A DNA stretch of 43,128 nt, taken from an uncultured Prevotella sp. (lineage in GTDB: Bacteria; Bacteroidota; Bacteroidia; Bacteroidales; Bacteroidaceae). The notes below the pieces were generated by a model that was not told the origin of the DNA, did not search any database, and saw only the letters and a program-made list of their open reading frames with translations. How positions within the stretch are numbered: position 1 is the first letter of the stretch; each line of letters starts with the position of its first letter. Below, piece after piece: positions 17,978 to 26,611 of the stretch. Both the position numbers and the translations under genes were made by a program. The stretch lies in contig CAMNPM010000019.1 of NCBI GenBank assembly GCA_946548065.1, positions 1 through 43,128 of the forward strand. Reading direction: 5' to 3'.

Positions 17978-18007
17978 GTTGTGTTTAAAAATTATTTATT
18001 AACTTTG
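17975..18007 (+). promoter_or_regulatory. Promoter of the zinc-ribbon/kinase/AAA operon
   Basis: A -7 TAACTTTG at 18000-18007 is preceded by TTTG/TTG sequence at 17975-17981, at a spacing of 18-21 bases depending on the alignment. The zinc-ribbon gene starts at 18031. The -33 part is weaker than the -7. Confidence 0.65.
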
Positions 18008-18030
18008 CAACAATTATTACTGACTCGACT

Positions 18031-18975
18031 ATGATGAACGACGATAAATTTGACAATCAAAGCACTCAGCGGACGGTTCGCCCTCAGGAGATGCAGAGGG
18101 AGCGTGTGTTGGAGCGCGAAGAGCAGCCGATGCAGATGCAGCAGCTTCGCATGCAGCAACAGGCAGGCGGAAAGACGTGTCCTTTCTGTGGAGCCGTCAA
18201 TGATCCTGAGGCCATGTTCTGTGCCCAGTGCGGACAACCTATCAGTAAAGCCGCGTGTCCCTTCTGTGGTGCTGAGGTAGACCCTGATTCCGATTACTGT
18301 GAAACCTGTCATCACTACATTCGCAAGGATGTCTGCTCCTTCTGCGGAGCCCATCTGTCAGGCAACGAGGCCTATTGTCCGGAATGCGGCAGTCCCAGGG
18401 GAGGCGTTGTGTGTCCTACCTGTCATACGCTCAACGAATTTTCTTTCTGCAAGCGTTGCGGGACGGCACTGACTGAAGAAGCGAAGATGATGGTAAAGGA
18501 GTTGCAGCTAAATCCCGATTACCAGGACTTAATGGAAATCGTGAAGGACTACGCCAAGCTCGAGAATGCTCTGCCATACAGCTCTGAACGCGACATTGTG
18601 CGCGAACAGATGAACAATAAGTTGCGCGAGCGCGTCCTGACCCTTCTGGCCAAGGATGAAGGTGTTGAGAATCCCGTTATCCCCAAGATAGAATCGAAGC
18701 GCATGACCAAGGAGGAACTGGAAGAGCAGAAAGTCGCCAAGGCAAGGATGCTTTCTGCCATACTTGACCGTCTGGCCGTGCCTGCCACACCTTCTCCTGC
18801 TAAGGCCCGTAACTATGCGATGGCTTCGAAGCCTGTGGGAGTCCGGCTGGCCTGGGTTTGCAATTTCAAGCACGCCCTGCATAGCAGTCCATGTGGCTGC
18901 GCCAAGCCACAACTGGGTGGAAAGTGGGTAGTGTTGGGGAGTAATTCTAATGCAGAAATTAAAGACGACAAATAA
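18031..18975 (+). CDS. Four-zinc-ribbon protein of unknown function
   Basis: The 314-residue protein has a charged Gln/Arg-rich N-terminus (1-48), then four consecutive four-cysteine zinc ribbons: Cys50/53/64/67, 76/79/90/93, 102/105/116/119 and 128/131/140/143. An alpha-helical region (about 145-250) follows. Residues from about 258 to the end are unlike the rest: Trp-, Cys- and Gly-rich, ending in a short Lys/Asp tail, which may be encoded by an inserted dispersed repeat. No enzyme motif is visible. It is first in the operon with the Ser/Thr kinase (5-base gap), so it may be an adaptor of that system. Confidence 0.75.
   Translation: MMNDDKFDNQSTQRTVRPQEMQRERVLEREEQPMQMQQLRMQQQAGGKTCPFCGAVNDPEAMFCAQCGQPISKAACPFCGAEVDPDSDYCETCHHYIRKDVCSFCGAHLSGNEAYCPECGSPRGGVVCPTCHTLNEFSFCKRCGTALTEEAKMMVKELQLNPDYQDLMEIVKDYAKLENALPYSSERDIVREQMNNKLRERVLTLLAKDEGVENPVIPKIESKRMTKEELEEQKVAKARMLSAILDRLAVPATPSPAKARNYAMASKPVGVRLAWVCNFKHALHSSPCGCAKPQLGGKWVVLGSNSNAEIKDDK
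18820..18970 (+). repeat. Possible dispersed element at the 3' end of the zinc-ribbon gene
   Basis: The last roughly 150 bases of the coding frame have a different composition and encode a Trp/Cys/Gly-rich tail unlike the helical body before it. A short inverted repeat (TGTGGCT / AGCCACA, around 18892-18911) lies inside. The antisense strand is also open here. I infer an inserted mobile or dispersed repeat that supplied a new C-terminus; the boundaries are approximate. Confidence 0.35.
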
Positions 18976-18980
18976 AGACT

Positions 18981-21938
18981 ATGGATCAGACCATAAGAAA
19001 GCCACAGCCTGAGACAAATACCACGGTGCGGGTTGTCACACAGCAGCCCGCAGCAAGTGCTGCCGAAATAACGGTGCGACCTGGTGATACGAATAGAGGA
19101 CAGTCGGGCGGTGATGTGGAATTCCTCCTGAAAGGCAGGCTGTATAGAAGCGTCAAGTGCCTGAGTGACAATTCTGGCGAGGCTCAGGTGTTCTTGGTAG
19201 AGGGCGATGAAGGCGAGCGAGTCCTGAAGATATACTATCCGAATTTCACAATTAAGAAGACCCTGATGCGCATCATTGAGAACATCAGGATGGAAATGAT
19301 AGTCAAAGTGGAAGACTATGGTCAGACATACGTCGACGGCAAGAACCGTGACTATGAGCTGATGGAGTATCTGCAGGGTGGAACGCTGAACAACTACGAT
19401 CTGGACGGTGATTTCAACCAGTTCAGACGTATAGCCTTGCAGGCCGCTGCTGCGCTGGCATTCTGTCATAACAACAATATCATCCATAAAGATATTAAGC
19501 CAAGCAATTTCTTTTTCCGTGCAGCAGACCATAAGGAACTGGTTTTGGGCGATTTCGGAATCTCCAGTGTGCTGGGCGGCGATGAGAAATTACACCGTAC
19601 TACGCAGGCTCGGACACCAGTCTATGCAGCCCCCGAGATGTATAATGACGTGATTGACGGAGAGGTGGAGATAACTCCTTCTGTCGACTTCTACTCTTTA
19701 GGTATTACGCTGATGACTCTTTGGCTGGGTGAGAATCCGCTGAGCCAAAACGAGCGTGTCATGATGCGCAAGAAGAATGAAGGCCGTCTGCCGCGCATCA
19801 ATGAATTGCCCGACAGGGTGAAGATGATTGTACAGGGACTCACTGCCGTAAACCCGCAGACTCGCTGGGGATATGACGAAGTGGAGCGCTGGTTCCTGGG
19901 CGAGAACGTAGAGATAGACATCTCGTCGCCCATCCTGAAATATCGCAGCTTTGTTGTCGACCCAGAGCACAACCTGGTGGCAGACAATGTGCATGAGCTG
20001 ATTCCTCTGCTGGTAGAGCATGAGCGACTGGCAATCAATTATCTGTATAACGGGCGTATAGCCAGTTGGTTGGAACAATGCGGCAATGTGAAGTTAAGCT
20101 CAGCTGTCAAGGATATCGTAGTCAACCAATATCCTGCCGACCAACGGGCAGGTCTGATGGCTTCCGTATACGTGATGGAGCCTACCTATCCTTATAAGGA
20201 CATACGAGGAAATCTGTGCGATGATGTTCACAGTGCTGCCATCTCGGTGCTTAGCTATCAGGAAGACTATGTGTTGGCACTCTCTAATCCTAATGACACC
20301 TTGTATTTGTATCTGGACTCACACGCCAAGGTCGACGTGAACCGTCTACGGTCTTATTTTTCTCCAGACAGCAAACTGGACAGACGAATAGCCATTCTGA
20401 AGCTGGTATATGAAATAGATTCTGAAATACCTTTCCTGAACAGGTTCCCGTCGTCAACGGTCTCTGATATTATCCATTCTTTCGGTAACGAAGCGTGTAC
20501 GGATGATGAATGGCTGAGTCTGAGTGACGGACGGTTCCTCTCGTGGATGTATAGTCATGAGGACCACATGGCATGTGAGGCTCTGCGCATCATGACTTCA
20601 GGAAAGACACCCAGTCGTTCCTTAGGATATAAGGTGTTGTACAATATTGACCGCAATGCGGCCTATGACTTGAAAGAGGCACTAACCCCATATAAAGTCG
20701 GTGAGGTGCTACGTCAAGACTTGATGAACTGGCAGAATCTGAGTGACAAAGAATATGAGGAGAAGGTGAAAGACTACTCTGACCCGGAGGGCCGCTTCTA
20801 CTATTTCGCTCACTTGCATGGCTGGATAGAACAAATAACCCAGGCTCGAGCCTGTTTCGACTTGAAGAGCGAAGAAAACCGCGAACGCTTAGGTGCCTAT
20901 GACATACGGACGGCAGCTTATCGGTTCTGTAGGATTCTGGGTGTCACTCCAACATATGTTCTGGAGGACGGTACGGAACTGAAAAGCGGAGTAGGCGTTG
21001 ACTTAGCAGCCTACCGGCCTCAGTTGCTCTCTGCCATCAAGCAGGGTTCGCTGGGGCAGTGGCTCTCGGTTTTCTATCATGAAGATCCCACGCAGGACTT
21101 TGCTGCGGAGTATAGCTATGAGCGTAAGCTGGAAGAATGGGTACTGAAACTTGGCGAGATAGACAAGAACCAGCAATATTATAAGCGATTTGGAAAGGCA
21201 AAAGAAGAAACTGCCCAGAAATATGGTGAAGTACGAAAGAACTATACTCGTGCCAAGGCCAAGGAAACACGCTGGCGCTGGATATTCTATGGCCTATGCG
21301 GCCTTTGGATGTTGGCATTACTTATTTTCGGAATCTCCGATCGTGGCTACGTGATGCGCAATTCGCTTATGACTATTGCAGTACCAGTAGGCGGAATGAC
21401 AGCTGTTATTGTTGCCTTGCGATCCTACTTCCGAGGCTATGGCTTCATGCTTTGCTGCTTGTGGGGATTCTTGGGATTCGTGTCCTCCTATATCCCCATC
21501 ACCGTCCTTAAGGCTGTCAACAGTTCCAGCCCAGTGATGTTTATTCCCGTTATTATTGTGTTTACCTTAATATATATGGCTATCTGTCACTTTACTGACT
21601 ATCGCTCAGACACTAAAGGTGACAACCAGCTGATAAATGAGGTAATGCAAGACGATATTAAGTCTACGCTTTTGGAACCGTTGTACTATACCTTCAAACA
21701 AAAGTCTTTCCGTTTCAAGGGTTCTAAGTTTGGCATACTTGATGATGTCACCAATCAGGTGAAGTCTATTAGCGGAGAATCTGTCGTACATTATATATTA
21801 TGGAGTATAATGGTAGGCTTGCTTCTACTGGAGTTGATAGCCTTCAGCCCCTCATTGCTGGATGTGCGGAGCAAAGTCACTGATACGAGTATCAGTCCGG
21901 CGGATGTAGTTGAGAAAATACAAAAGGATGTAGAGTAG
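18981..21938 (+). CDS. Eukaryotic-like Ser/Thr protein kinase with C-terminal membrane segments
   Basis: The 985-residue protein has a disordered N-terminus (1-45), a kinase domain (about 52-310) with Lys83 (VLKIY), catalytic HKD (169-171) and Asn176 in IHKDIKPSN, DFG (191-193) and APE (217-219), and threonines in the activation loop (Thr207, Thr208). All key catalytic residues are present. A long region (about 320-765) of unrecognised helical sequence follows, then four to five hydrophobic segments (about 770-870 and 945-965). Only the kinase is recognised. It starts 5 bases after the zinc-ribbon gene and ends one base before the AAA+ gene. Confidence 0.9.
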   Translation: MDQTIRKPQPETNTTVRVVTQQPAASAAEITVRPGDTNRGQSGGDVEFLLKGRLYRSVKCLSDNSGEAQVFLVEGDEGERVLKIYYPNFTIKKTLMRIIENIRMEMIVKVEDYGQTYVDGKNRDYELMEYLQGGTLNNYDLDGDFNQFRRIALQAAAALAFCHNNNIIHKDIKPSNFFFRAADHKELVLGDFGISSVLGGDEKLHRTTQARTPVYAAPEMYNDVIDGEVEITPSVDFYSLGITLMTLWLGENPLSQNERVMMRKKNEGRLPRINELPDRVKMIVQGLTAVNPQTRWGYDEVERWFLGENVEIDISSPILKYRSFVVDPEHNLVADNVHELIPLLVEHERLAINYLYNGRIASWLEQCGNVKLSSAVKDIVVNQYPADQRAGLMASVYVMEPTYPYKDIRGNLCDDVHSAAISVLSYQEDYVLALSNPNDTLYLYLDSHAKVDVNRLRSYFSPDSKLDRRIAILKLVYEIDSEIPFLNRFPSSTVSDIIHSFGNEACTDDEWLSLSDGRFLSWMYSHEDHMACEALRIMTSGKTPSRSLGYKVLYNIDRNAAYDLKEALTPYKVGEVLRQDLMNWQNLSDKEYEEKVKDYSDPEGRFYYFAHLHGWIEQITQARACFDLKSEENRERLGAYDIRTAAYRFCRILGVTPTYVLEDGTELKSGVGVDLAAYRPQLLSAIKQGSLGQWLSVFYHEDPTQDFAAEYSYERKLEEWVLKLGEIDKNQQYYKRFGKAKEETAQKYGEVRKNYTRAKAKETRWRWIFYGLCGLWMLALLIFGISDRGYVMRNSLMTIAVPVGGMTAVIVALRSYFRGYGFMLCCLWGFLGFVSSYIPITVLKAVNSSSPVMFIPVIIVFTLIYMAICHFTDYRSDTKGDNQLINEVMQDDIKSTLLEPLYYTFKQKSFRFKGSKFGILDDVTNQVKSISGESVVHYILWSIMVGLLLLELIAFSPSLLDVRSKVTDTSISPADVVEKIQKDVE

Positions 21939-21939
21939 T

Positions 21940-24900
21940 ATGATTTGTGAGAATTGCCATAAAGAGAACCGGTCGATAGCCAAGTTCTGCAAATATTGCG
22001 GAAAACCGCTTGTTTCGCAAAACGTCCTGGACCGCATGGTAGGTCTGGACGATGTGAAGCAGCAGCTGAAGACAGTTGTCGATACATATACCTATCTTCA
22101 CTCTCGCAAGGACATTATGAATGTCCGCCTGAGCGTGAATGCCATTATCATAGGTGAGACAGGAACCGGTAAGACGGCACTGGCAGAAATTATCCGTGAC
22201 TATTTCTACCAGCATAAGATTATTGACAAGCCTAAGCTTACGATGGTCGATGCCGTAGACTATCAGCGCTTTGTTGATAAATGGGATGACAATGTGAAGA
22301 AAGCAAAGGACGGCATCCTGTTTTTCGACAATGTTCAGAAACTTTTGCCCGACCGATATTCAAATCAGGTGAATCCTCTTGACAAGTTGTTTGTCGAGAT
22401 GGACAAGTGGGACGAGAACCCCATTGTGATGATAGCCGGTCTGCCAAAAGGACTTGATGACTTCCTGACTGCTAACCCTGCAGCACAGAATCGTTTCAAG
22501 TATACATTCCGACTTCCGACACCAGGCTATCAGGAGCTGTGCGACATCTGTAAGATGGAACTGCGCACCAAGTATGGTATTGCCGCCTATTCACCAGAGG
22601 CAGAACACAAGTTGCTGCGCTTCTTCCAATATCAGGTAAAAATAAAAGATGACACCTTTGGCTTTGCCCATTTAGCTGTAAAGACGGCAGAGGACATCTT
22701 CACGTCGTTCATCAGTAGGGGATCCACTGCAGTGATGGTGGAAGAGCAAGACATTCGTGGCTATATTCCTGAAGAACGTTCGCTGGATGACATATTGAGC
22801 GATCTTGACCATTACATTGGAATGGATGAGGTGAAAAAAGCTGTTCGCGAAATAGCATTCACAGTGCATAATAGTGTGCAGCGTGCTCAGCGAGGATTGG
22901 GCGAACAAGAGAAGGCAGGTATCCACATCGTTCTGACAGGTAATCCTGGAACCGGCAAGACCACCATAGCCCGAAAACTGGGCGAGATACTAGAGGCTAT
23001 CGGCTATCTGGACAGTGGACATGTTGTCGAGGTAGACCGTTCCAAGATGGTGAGTCCTTACCAGGGCGAGACTCCTAAGGTGGTTGACCGCTTGTGCGAT
23101 AAGGCTATGGGCGGTATTCTGTTTGTCGACGAGGCCTACACGTTGGCTCCTGTGAGTCAGGGCGGTGACCGCGACCAGCAGGGAGCACAAGCTTTGGAGC
23201 AGCTGATGAAGCGAATGGAAGATGACCGTGGAAAGTTTGTGGTCATCGCCGCCGGCTATCGTCAGGAGATGGACAATCTTTTCCGCATCAATCCTGGCGT
23301 AAGAAGCCGTTTCAGCTATTTCCTCAATATTGAAGACTACAATCCTGCACAGCTCTTCCAGATTATGCAAGTCTTTGCTTCCGACAAGAAGTATAAGTTT
23401 ACGCCTCAAGCCGAGGAGTTGGCCCAGAAGATGATTACCGAGCTATACAACTCGCGTGACAAAGACTTTGCCAACGGACGTACGATGCGACAGCTTTTCG
23501 ACAAGATTTGCTCCAAACAAGCTGAACGCCTGCAAAACGGCGACATGTCGACACTCACCAACGAACAGCTGATGACCATTGACGTTGCTGATATTCCATA
23601 CGAGGCTCCTAAGGTGGTCGATTATAAGGATTGTCTTGCCAAGCTGAATGGTATGGTAGGTCTTGCCGCAGTCAAGAAAGAGATTTCCAACCTTGCAGCA
23701 TTCCTCAACCTGCAAATACGACGCGGTGAGACAAATACGTTCCAAGGCAAGCATTATGTGTTTACGGGTAATCCCGGTACAGGTAAGACTACGGTTGCCC
23801 GTATCATGGCAGATGTGTTCAGAACGTTAGGAATCTTGTCACGAGGTCAGCTGATAGAAGCCGACAGAAGTAAGTTGGTAGCAGGTTTCTCTGGGCAGAC
23901 CGCCATTAAGACCAATCAGCTGATTGACTCTGCAATGGGTGGTGTCCTGTTCATCGATGAGGCATATACCTTGAAGTCGAACGATCAGGATTCTTTCGGT
24001 GCTGAGGCTATTGACACGCTGCTCAAGCGGTTGGAGGACGATCGAGGGAAGTTCATTTGCATCGTTGCCGGCTATACCGACCAGATGCATGACTTCATCG
24101 ACACTAATCCCGGCCTGAAGAGCCGTTTCACCCAGACCATCCATTTCGATGACTACACGCCTGATGAGCTGACAGAGATATTCATCAATCTTGCCAAGGG
24201 TAAGAATTTCACTGTCGATGAAGACACCCGAAATGCTATCCATCGTCAGTTCGAACAGCTTTATCTGCGTCGCGACAAGAACTTTGGCAATGCCCGTGAA
24301 GCTCGCCGCATCTTCGACCAGGCAGTAGAGAAACAAAGCCAGCGCCTGATGTCTGAGATGGGCAATCCCGACTTCAAGGACGAAGATATGTACCGCATCA
24401 CTTCTGCCGACCTGCCGATGGCCCAGAGTGAGCAGGCACGCCCGCTCGACGAAGTTCTCAATGAGCTTGACGATTTCATCGGAATGCGTTCGGTGAAGAA
24501 TATGATTCGTCGCCTTGCGGTGCAGAGCATGTTTATGAAGCAACGTGCTGCCGCTGGTGCCGGCAAGGTGCAGCAGATGTCTATGAACTTCATCCTGACG
24601 GGTAATCCGGGAACGGGTAAGACCTCCATAGCCCGTAAGATGGGTGAGATACTGCAGTCAATGGAAATACTGCCCACCAGCAGGGTGATAGAGTCAAGCA
24701 GAGCCACATTGGTGGGTAAATACATGGGTGAGACACCCAAAATAGTCAACAACATGTGTGACAAGGCTATGGGCGGTATCTTGTTTATCGACGAAGCCTA
24801 TACATTGTCTTCGGAGAACGATCAATATGGAAAGGAAGCCATAGACACGTTGATGAAGCGCATGGAAGACGATCGCGGTAAGTTTGTGGTCATCGCTGCC

Positions 24901-25257
24901 GGTTACAAAGATGAGATGGAGACTTTCCTTGCCGTTAATCCAGGGCTGGCCAGCCGGTTTACCCACAAGATGCATATCGATGACTATAATGAGGATGAGC
25001 TCCTTGCCATATATAAGAAGATGGCCAGCAAGGACAACTACAAGCTGTCGCCAGAGGCAGAGTTCAAGCTGATGGACCTGATATGCCGTATGGTTATCAG
25101 CAAGAACAATTCGTTTGGCAATGCCCGCGAGATGCGCAACATGCTTGATGCTACCATTCAGCAGCTCTCGATGCGTGTCAGCCAGCTGCCGCAATCTGAG
25201 ATTACTCAGGAGACTTATCAATTGATATTACCAGAAGATATTAAAGAAACGATATGA
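21940..25257 (+). CDS. Zinc-ribbon protein with four tandem CbxX/SpoVK-type AAA+ modules
   Basis: The 1105-residue protein begins with a zinc ribbon (Cys3/6 and Cys17/20). Four AAA+ modules follow with Walker A at about residues 72-79 (GETGTGKT), 333-340, 609-616 and 887-894 (each GNPGTGKT). Modules 2-4 have good Walker B sequences (LFVDEAYTL, LFIDEAYTL), but module 1 has FFDN, lacking the catalytic Glu. Each of modules 2-4 has an arginine-finger-like RSRF/KSRF/ASRF. Modules 2-4 resemble CbxX/CfqX and SpoVK, which remodel protein complexes. The multiplicity is unusual; the CbbX type has one module. It overlaps the FHA gene by four bases. Confidence 0.88.
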   Translation: MICENCHKENRSIAKFCKYCGKPLVSQNVLDRMVGLDDVKQQLKTVVDTYTYLHSRKDIMNVRLSVNAIIIGETGTGKTALAEIIRDYFYQHKIIDKPKLTMVDAVDYQRFVDKWDDNVKKAKDGILFFDNVQKLLPDRYSNQVNPLDKLFVEMDKWDENPIVMIAGLPKGLDDFLTANPAAQNRFKYTFRLPTPGYQELCDICKMELRTKYGIAAYSPEAEHKLLRFFQYQVKIKDDTFGFAHLAVKTAEDIFTSFISRGSTAVMVEEQDIRGYIPEERSLDDILSDLDHYIGMDEVKKAVREIAFTVHNSVQRAQRGLGEQEKAGIHIVLTGNPGTGKTTIARKLGEILEAIGYLDSGHVVEVDRSKMVSPYQGETPKVVDRLCDKAMGGILFVDEAYTLAPVSQGGDRDQQGAQALEQLMKRMEDDRGKFVVIAAGYRQEMDNLFRINPGVRSRFSYFLNIEDYNPAQLFQIMQVFASDKKYKFTPQAEELAQKMITELYNSRDKDFANGRTMRQLFDKICSKQAERLQNGDMSTLTNEQLMTIDVADIPYEAPKVVDYKDCLAKLNGMVGLAAVKKEISNLAAFLNLQIRRGETNTFQGKHYVFTGNPGTGKTTVARIMADVFRTLGILSRGQLIEADRSKLVAGFSGQTAIKTNQLIDSAMGGVLFIDEAYTLKSNDQDSFGAEAIDTLLKRLEDDRGKFICIVAGYTDQMHDFIDTNPGLKSRFTQTIHFDDYTPDELTEIFINLAKGKNFTVDEDTRNAIHRQFEQLYLRRDKNFGNAREARRIFDQAVEKQSQRLMSEMGNPDFKDEDMYRITSADLPMAQSEQARPLDEVLNELDDFIGMRSVKNMIRRLAVQSMFMKQRAAAGAGKVQQMSMNFILTGNPGTGKTSIARKMGEILQSMEILPTSRVIESSRATLVGKYMGETPKIVNNMCDKAMGGILFIDEAYTLSSENDQYGKEAIDTLMKRMEDDRGKFVVIAAGYKDEMETFLAVNPGLASRFTHKMHIDDYNEDELLAIYKKMASKDNYKLSPEAEFKLMDLICRMVISKNNSFGNAREMRNMLDATIQQLSMRVSQLPQSEITQETYQLILPEDIKETI

Positions 25258-25826
25258 TTATTTGTCCAAGTTGTAAAGAAGAAATAGAAGACGACTCCCT
25301 GTTTTGCGACCAGTGTGGCCAGGAACTGTTCTATTGCAGCAGTTGTAGACGAGTTGGCATGGGTCGCCGGTGTACCTATTGTGGAGGACTGATGGTCAGC
25401 TATGGTGAGTTGCAAGAGCAACGAAAGAATTCCTCGCAAGGTACCAATGTGGATGTATCGCCAATGTCATTGGGAAATACAGAGTCGCGTCGGCCTGCCG
25501 ACTCACCTGTAGTCCAGCCGGGCGGCCTGCCTACGTTAACGCTCTATAACCCCAGCCTCAACATCCGCATGACTGGTATCAACGGAGCTATTATAGGTCG
25601 TCGCCAAGGACCCTACCAGAGCATGTTTGAAGGTAACATGTATGTCTCTGGTGTCCATGCCCAATTGGTATACAGACCCAATTCAGGGTGGTGTATCATT
25701 GATAAAAATTCATCGAATGGCACAAAACTCAATCAACGCGATTTGCAGCCTGATGTACCGATGACCATCAACAGTGGCGACATTGTGACGCTGGCAAATA
25801 TCAATCTGCAAGTAAGCATCAGTTGA
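25254..25826 (+). CDS. Double zinc ribbon/FHA domain protein
   Basis: The 190-residue protein has two zinc ribbons (Cys4/7/18/21 and Cys28/31/40/43), a Ser/Gly-rich linker (about 55-95) and a C-terminal FHA domain (about 100-190). The FHA signature is visible: GRR, SGVH (Ser and His of the phosphothreonine pocket) and NGTK. FHA domains bind phosphothreonine peptides, so this is the natural reader of the kinase encoded upstream. It starts inside the AAA+ gene stop (ATGA overlap), implying translational coupling. Confidence 0.88.
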   Translation: MIICPSCKEEIEDDSLFCDQCGQELFYCSSCRRVGMGRRCTYCGGLMVSYGELQEQRKNSSQGTNVDVSPMSLGNTESRRPADSPVVQPGGLPTLTLYNPSLNIRMTGINGAIIGRRQGPYQSMFEGNMYVSGVHAQLVYRPNSGWCIIDKNSSNGTKLNQRDLQPDVPMTINSGDIVTLANINLQVSIS

Positions 25827-25862
25827 ACAGAATAATGATTGTAGAAAAAGGAAAAGAACTAT

Positions 25863-26609
25863 ATGAGTAGAATCATATTGACGGCTGCAAGCCGTGTGGG
25901 CCGTGTCAGAAGTAACAACGAAGACATGGTTCTGGCATATGACAAGTTTATACGTAGCGACCTATATGGCACCGAATTTTCAACAGAGAACTCCGACCGC
26001 TTCGTCATTGCCTTGGCAGATGGAATGGGCGGCCACAAGGCTGGCGAGGTAGCCAGCTCTGACGCCTTGACCAATTTTCATTTCTTCCTGAACGACTTGC
26101 CTCGCGACCTTTCTTCCGAGGCTTTTCAGGACATGCTGAAAGAGTGGTTGAAGTCAGTGAACCATATTGTTGAGTCGAAGGGAAACACGGATCCCGGAAT
26201 GGCCAATATGGGTACGACCTTTGTGGCTGTTGTGTATTACAACAGCAACTACTACTGGATAAATTGTGGTGACAGTCGTCTGTATCGCTATCGCCAAGGT
26301 GTGCTGACACAGCTGACCACTGATCATTCGCTGAACAACATGCTGGGCGATCATCACCATTCTAATATTATAACCAACTGTATTGGAGCAGGCTGTAAGG
26401 ACTCGTACTTGGACATCAGCAACATCACCGGCGATTTTCTTTCTGGCGACGTATATATGCTGTGTTCCGACGGACTGAACGATATGATCAGCGACGAAGA
26501 TATCAGTTTCCTGTTGTCCAAGCATCTTACGGCCAACCAGCTCTGCGAGGCAGCCATCGATGCCGGGGGCTATGATAATGTTTCTGTCTGTGTCTTTAAT
26601 GTAGAATAG
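25863..26609 (+). CDS. PP2C-type Ser/Thr protein phosphatase
   Basis: The 248-residue protein is a PPM/PP2C phosphatase, the partner of the upstream kinase. Metal-binding motifs are present: SNNED (Asp21), ALADGMGGHKAGEVAS, the GTT motif, GDSRLY, MLCSDGLND and the final GGYDNVSV aspartate. It lacks a membrane segment, so it is soluble. It would reverse phosphorylation by the operon's kinase. It lies 36 bases after the FHA gene and 2 bases before metA. Confidence 0.92.
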   Translation: MSRIILTAASRVGRVRSNNEDMVLAYDKFIRSDLYGTEFSTENSDRFVIALADGMGGHKAGEVASSDALTNFHFFLNDLPRDLSSEAFQDMLKEWLKSVNHIVESKGNTDPGMANMGTTFVAVVYYNSNYYWINCGDSRLYRYRQGVLTQLTTDHSLNNMLGDHHHSNIITNCIGAGCKDSYLDISNITGDFLSGDVYMLCSDGLNDMISDEDISFLLSKHLTANQLCEAAIDAGGYDNVSVCVFNVE

Positions 26610-26611
26610 CC

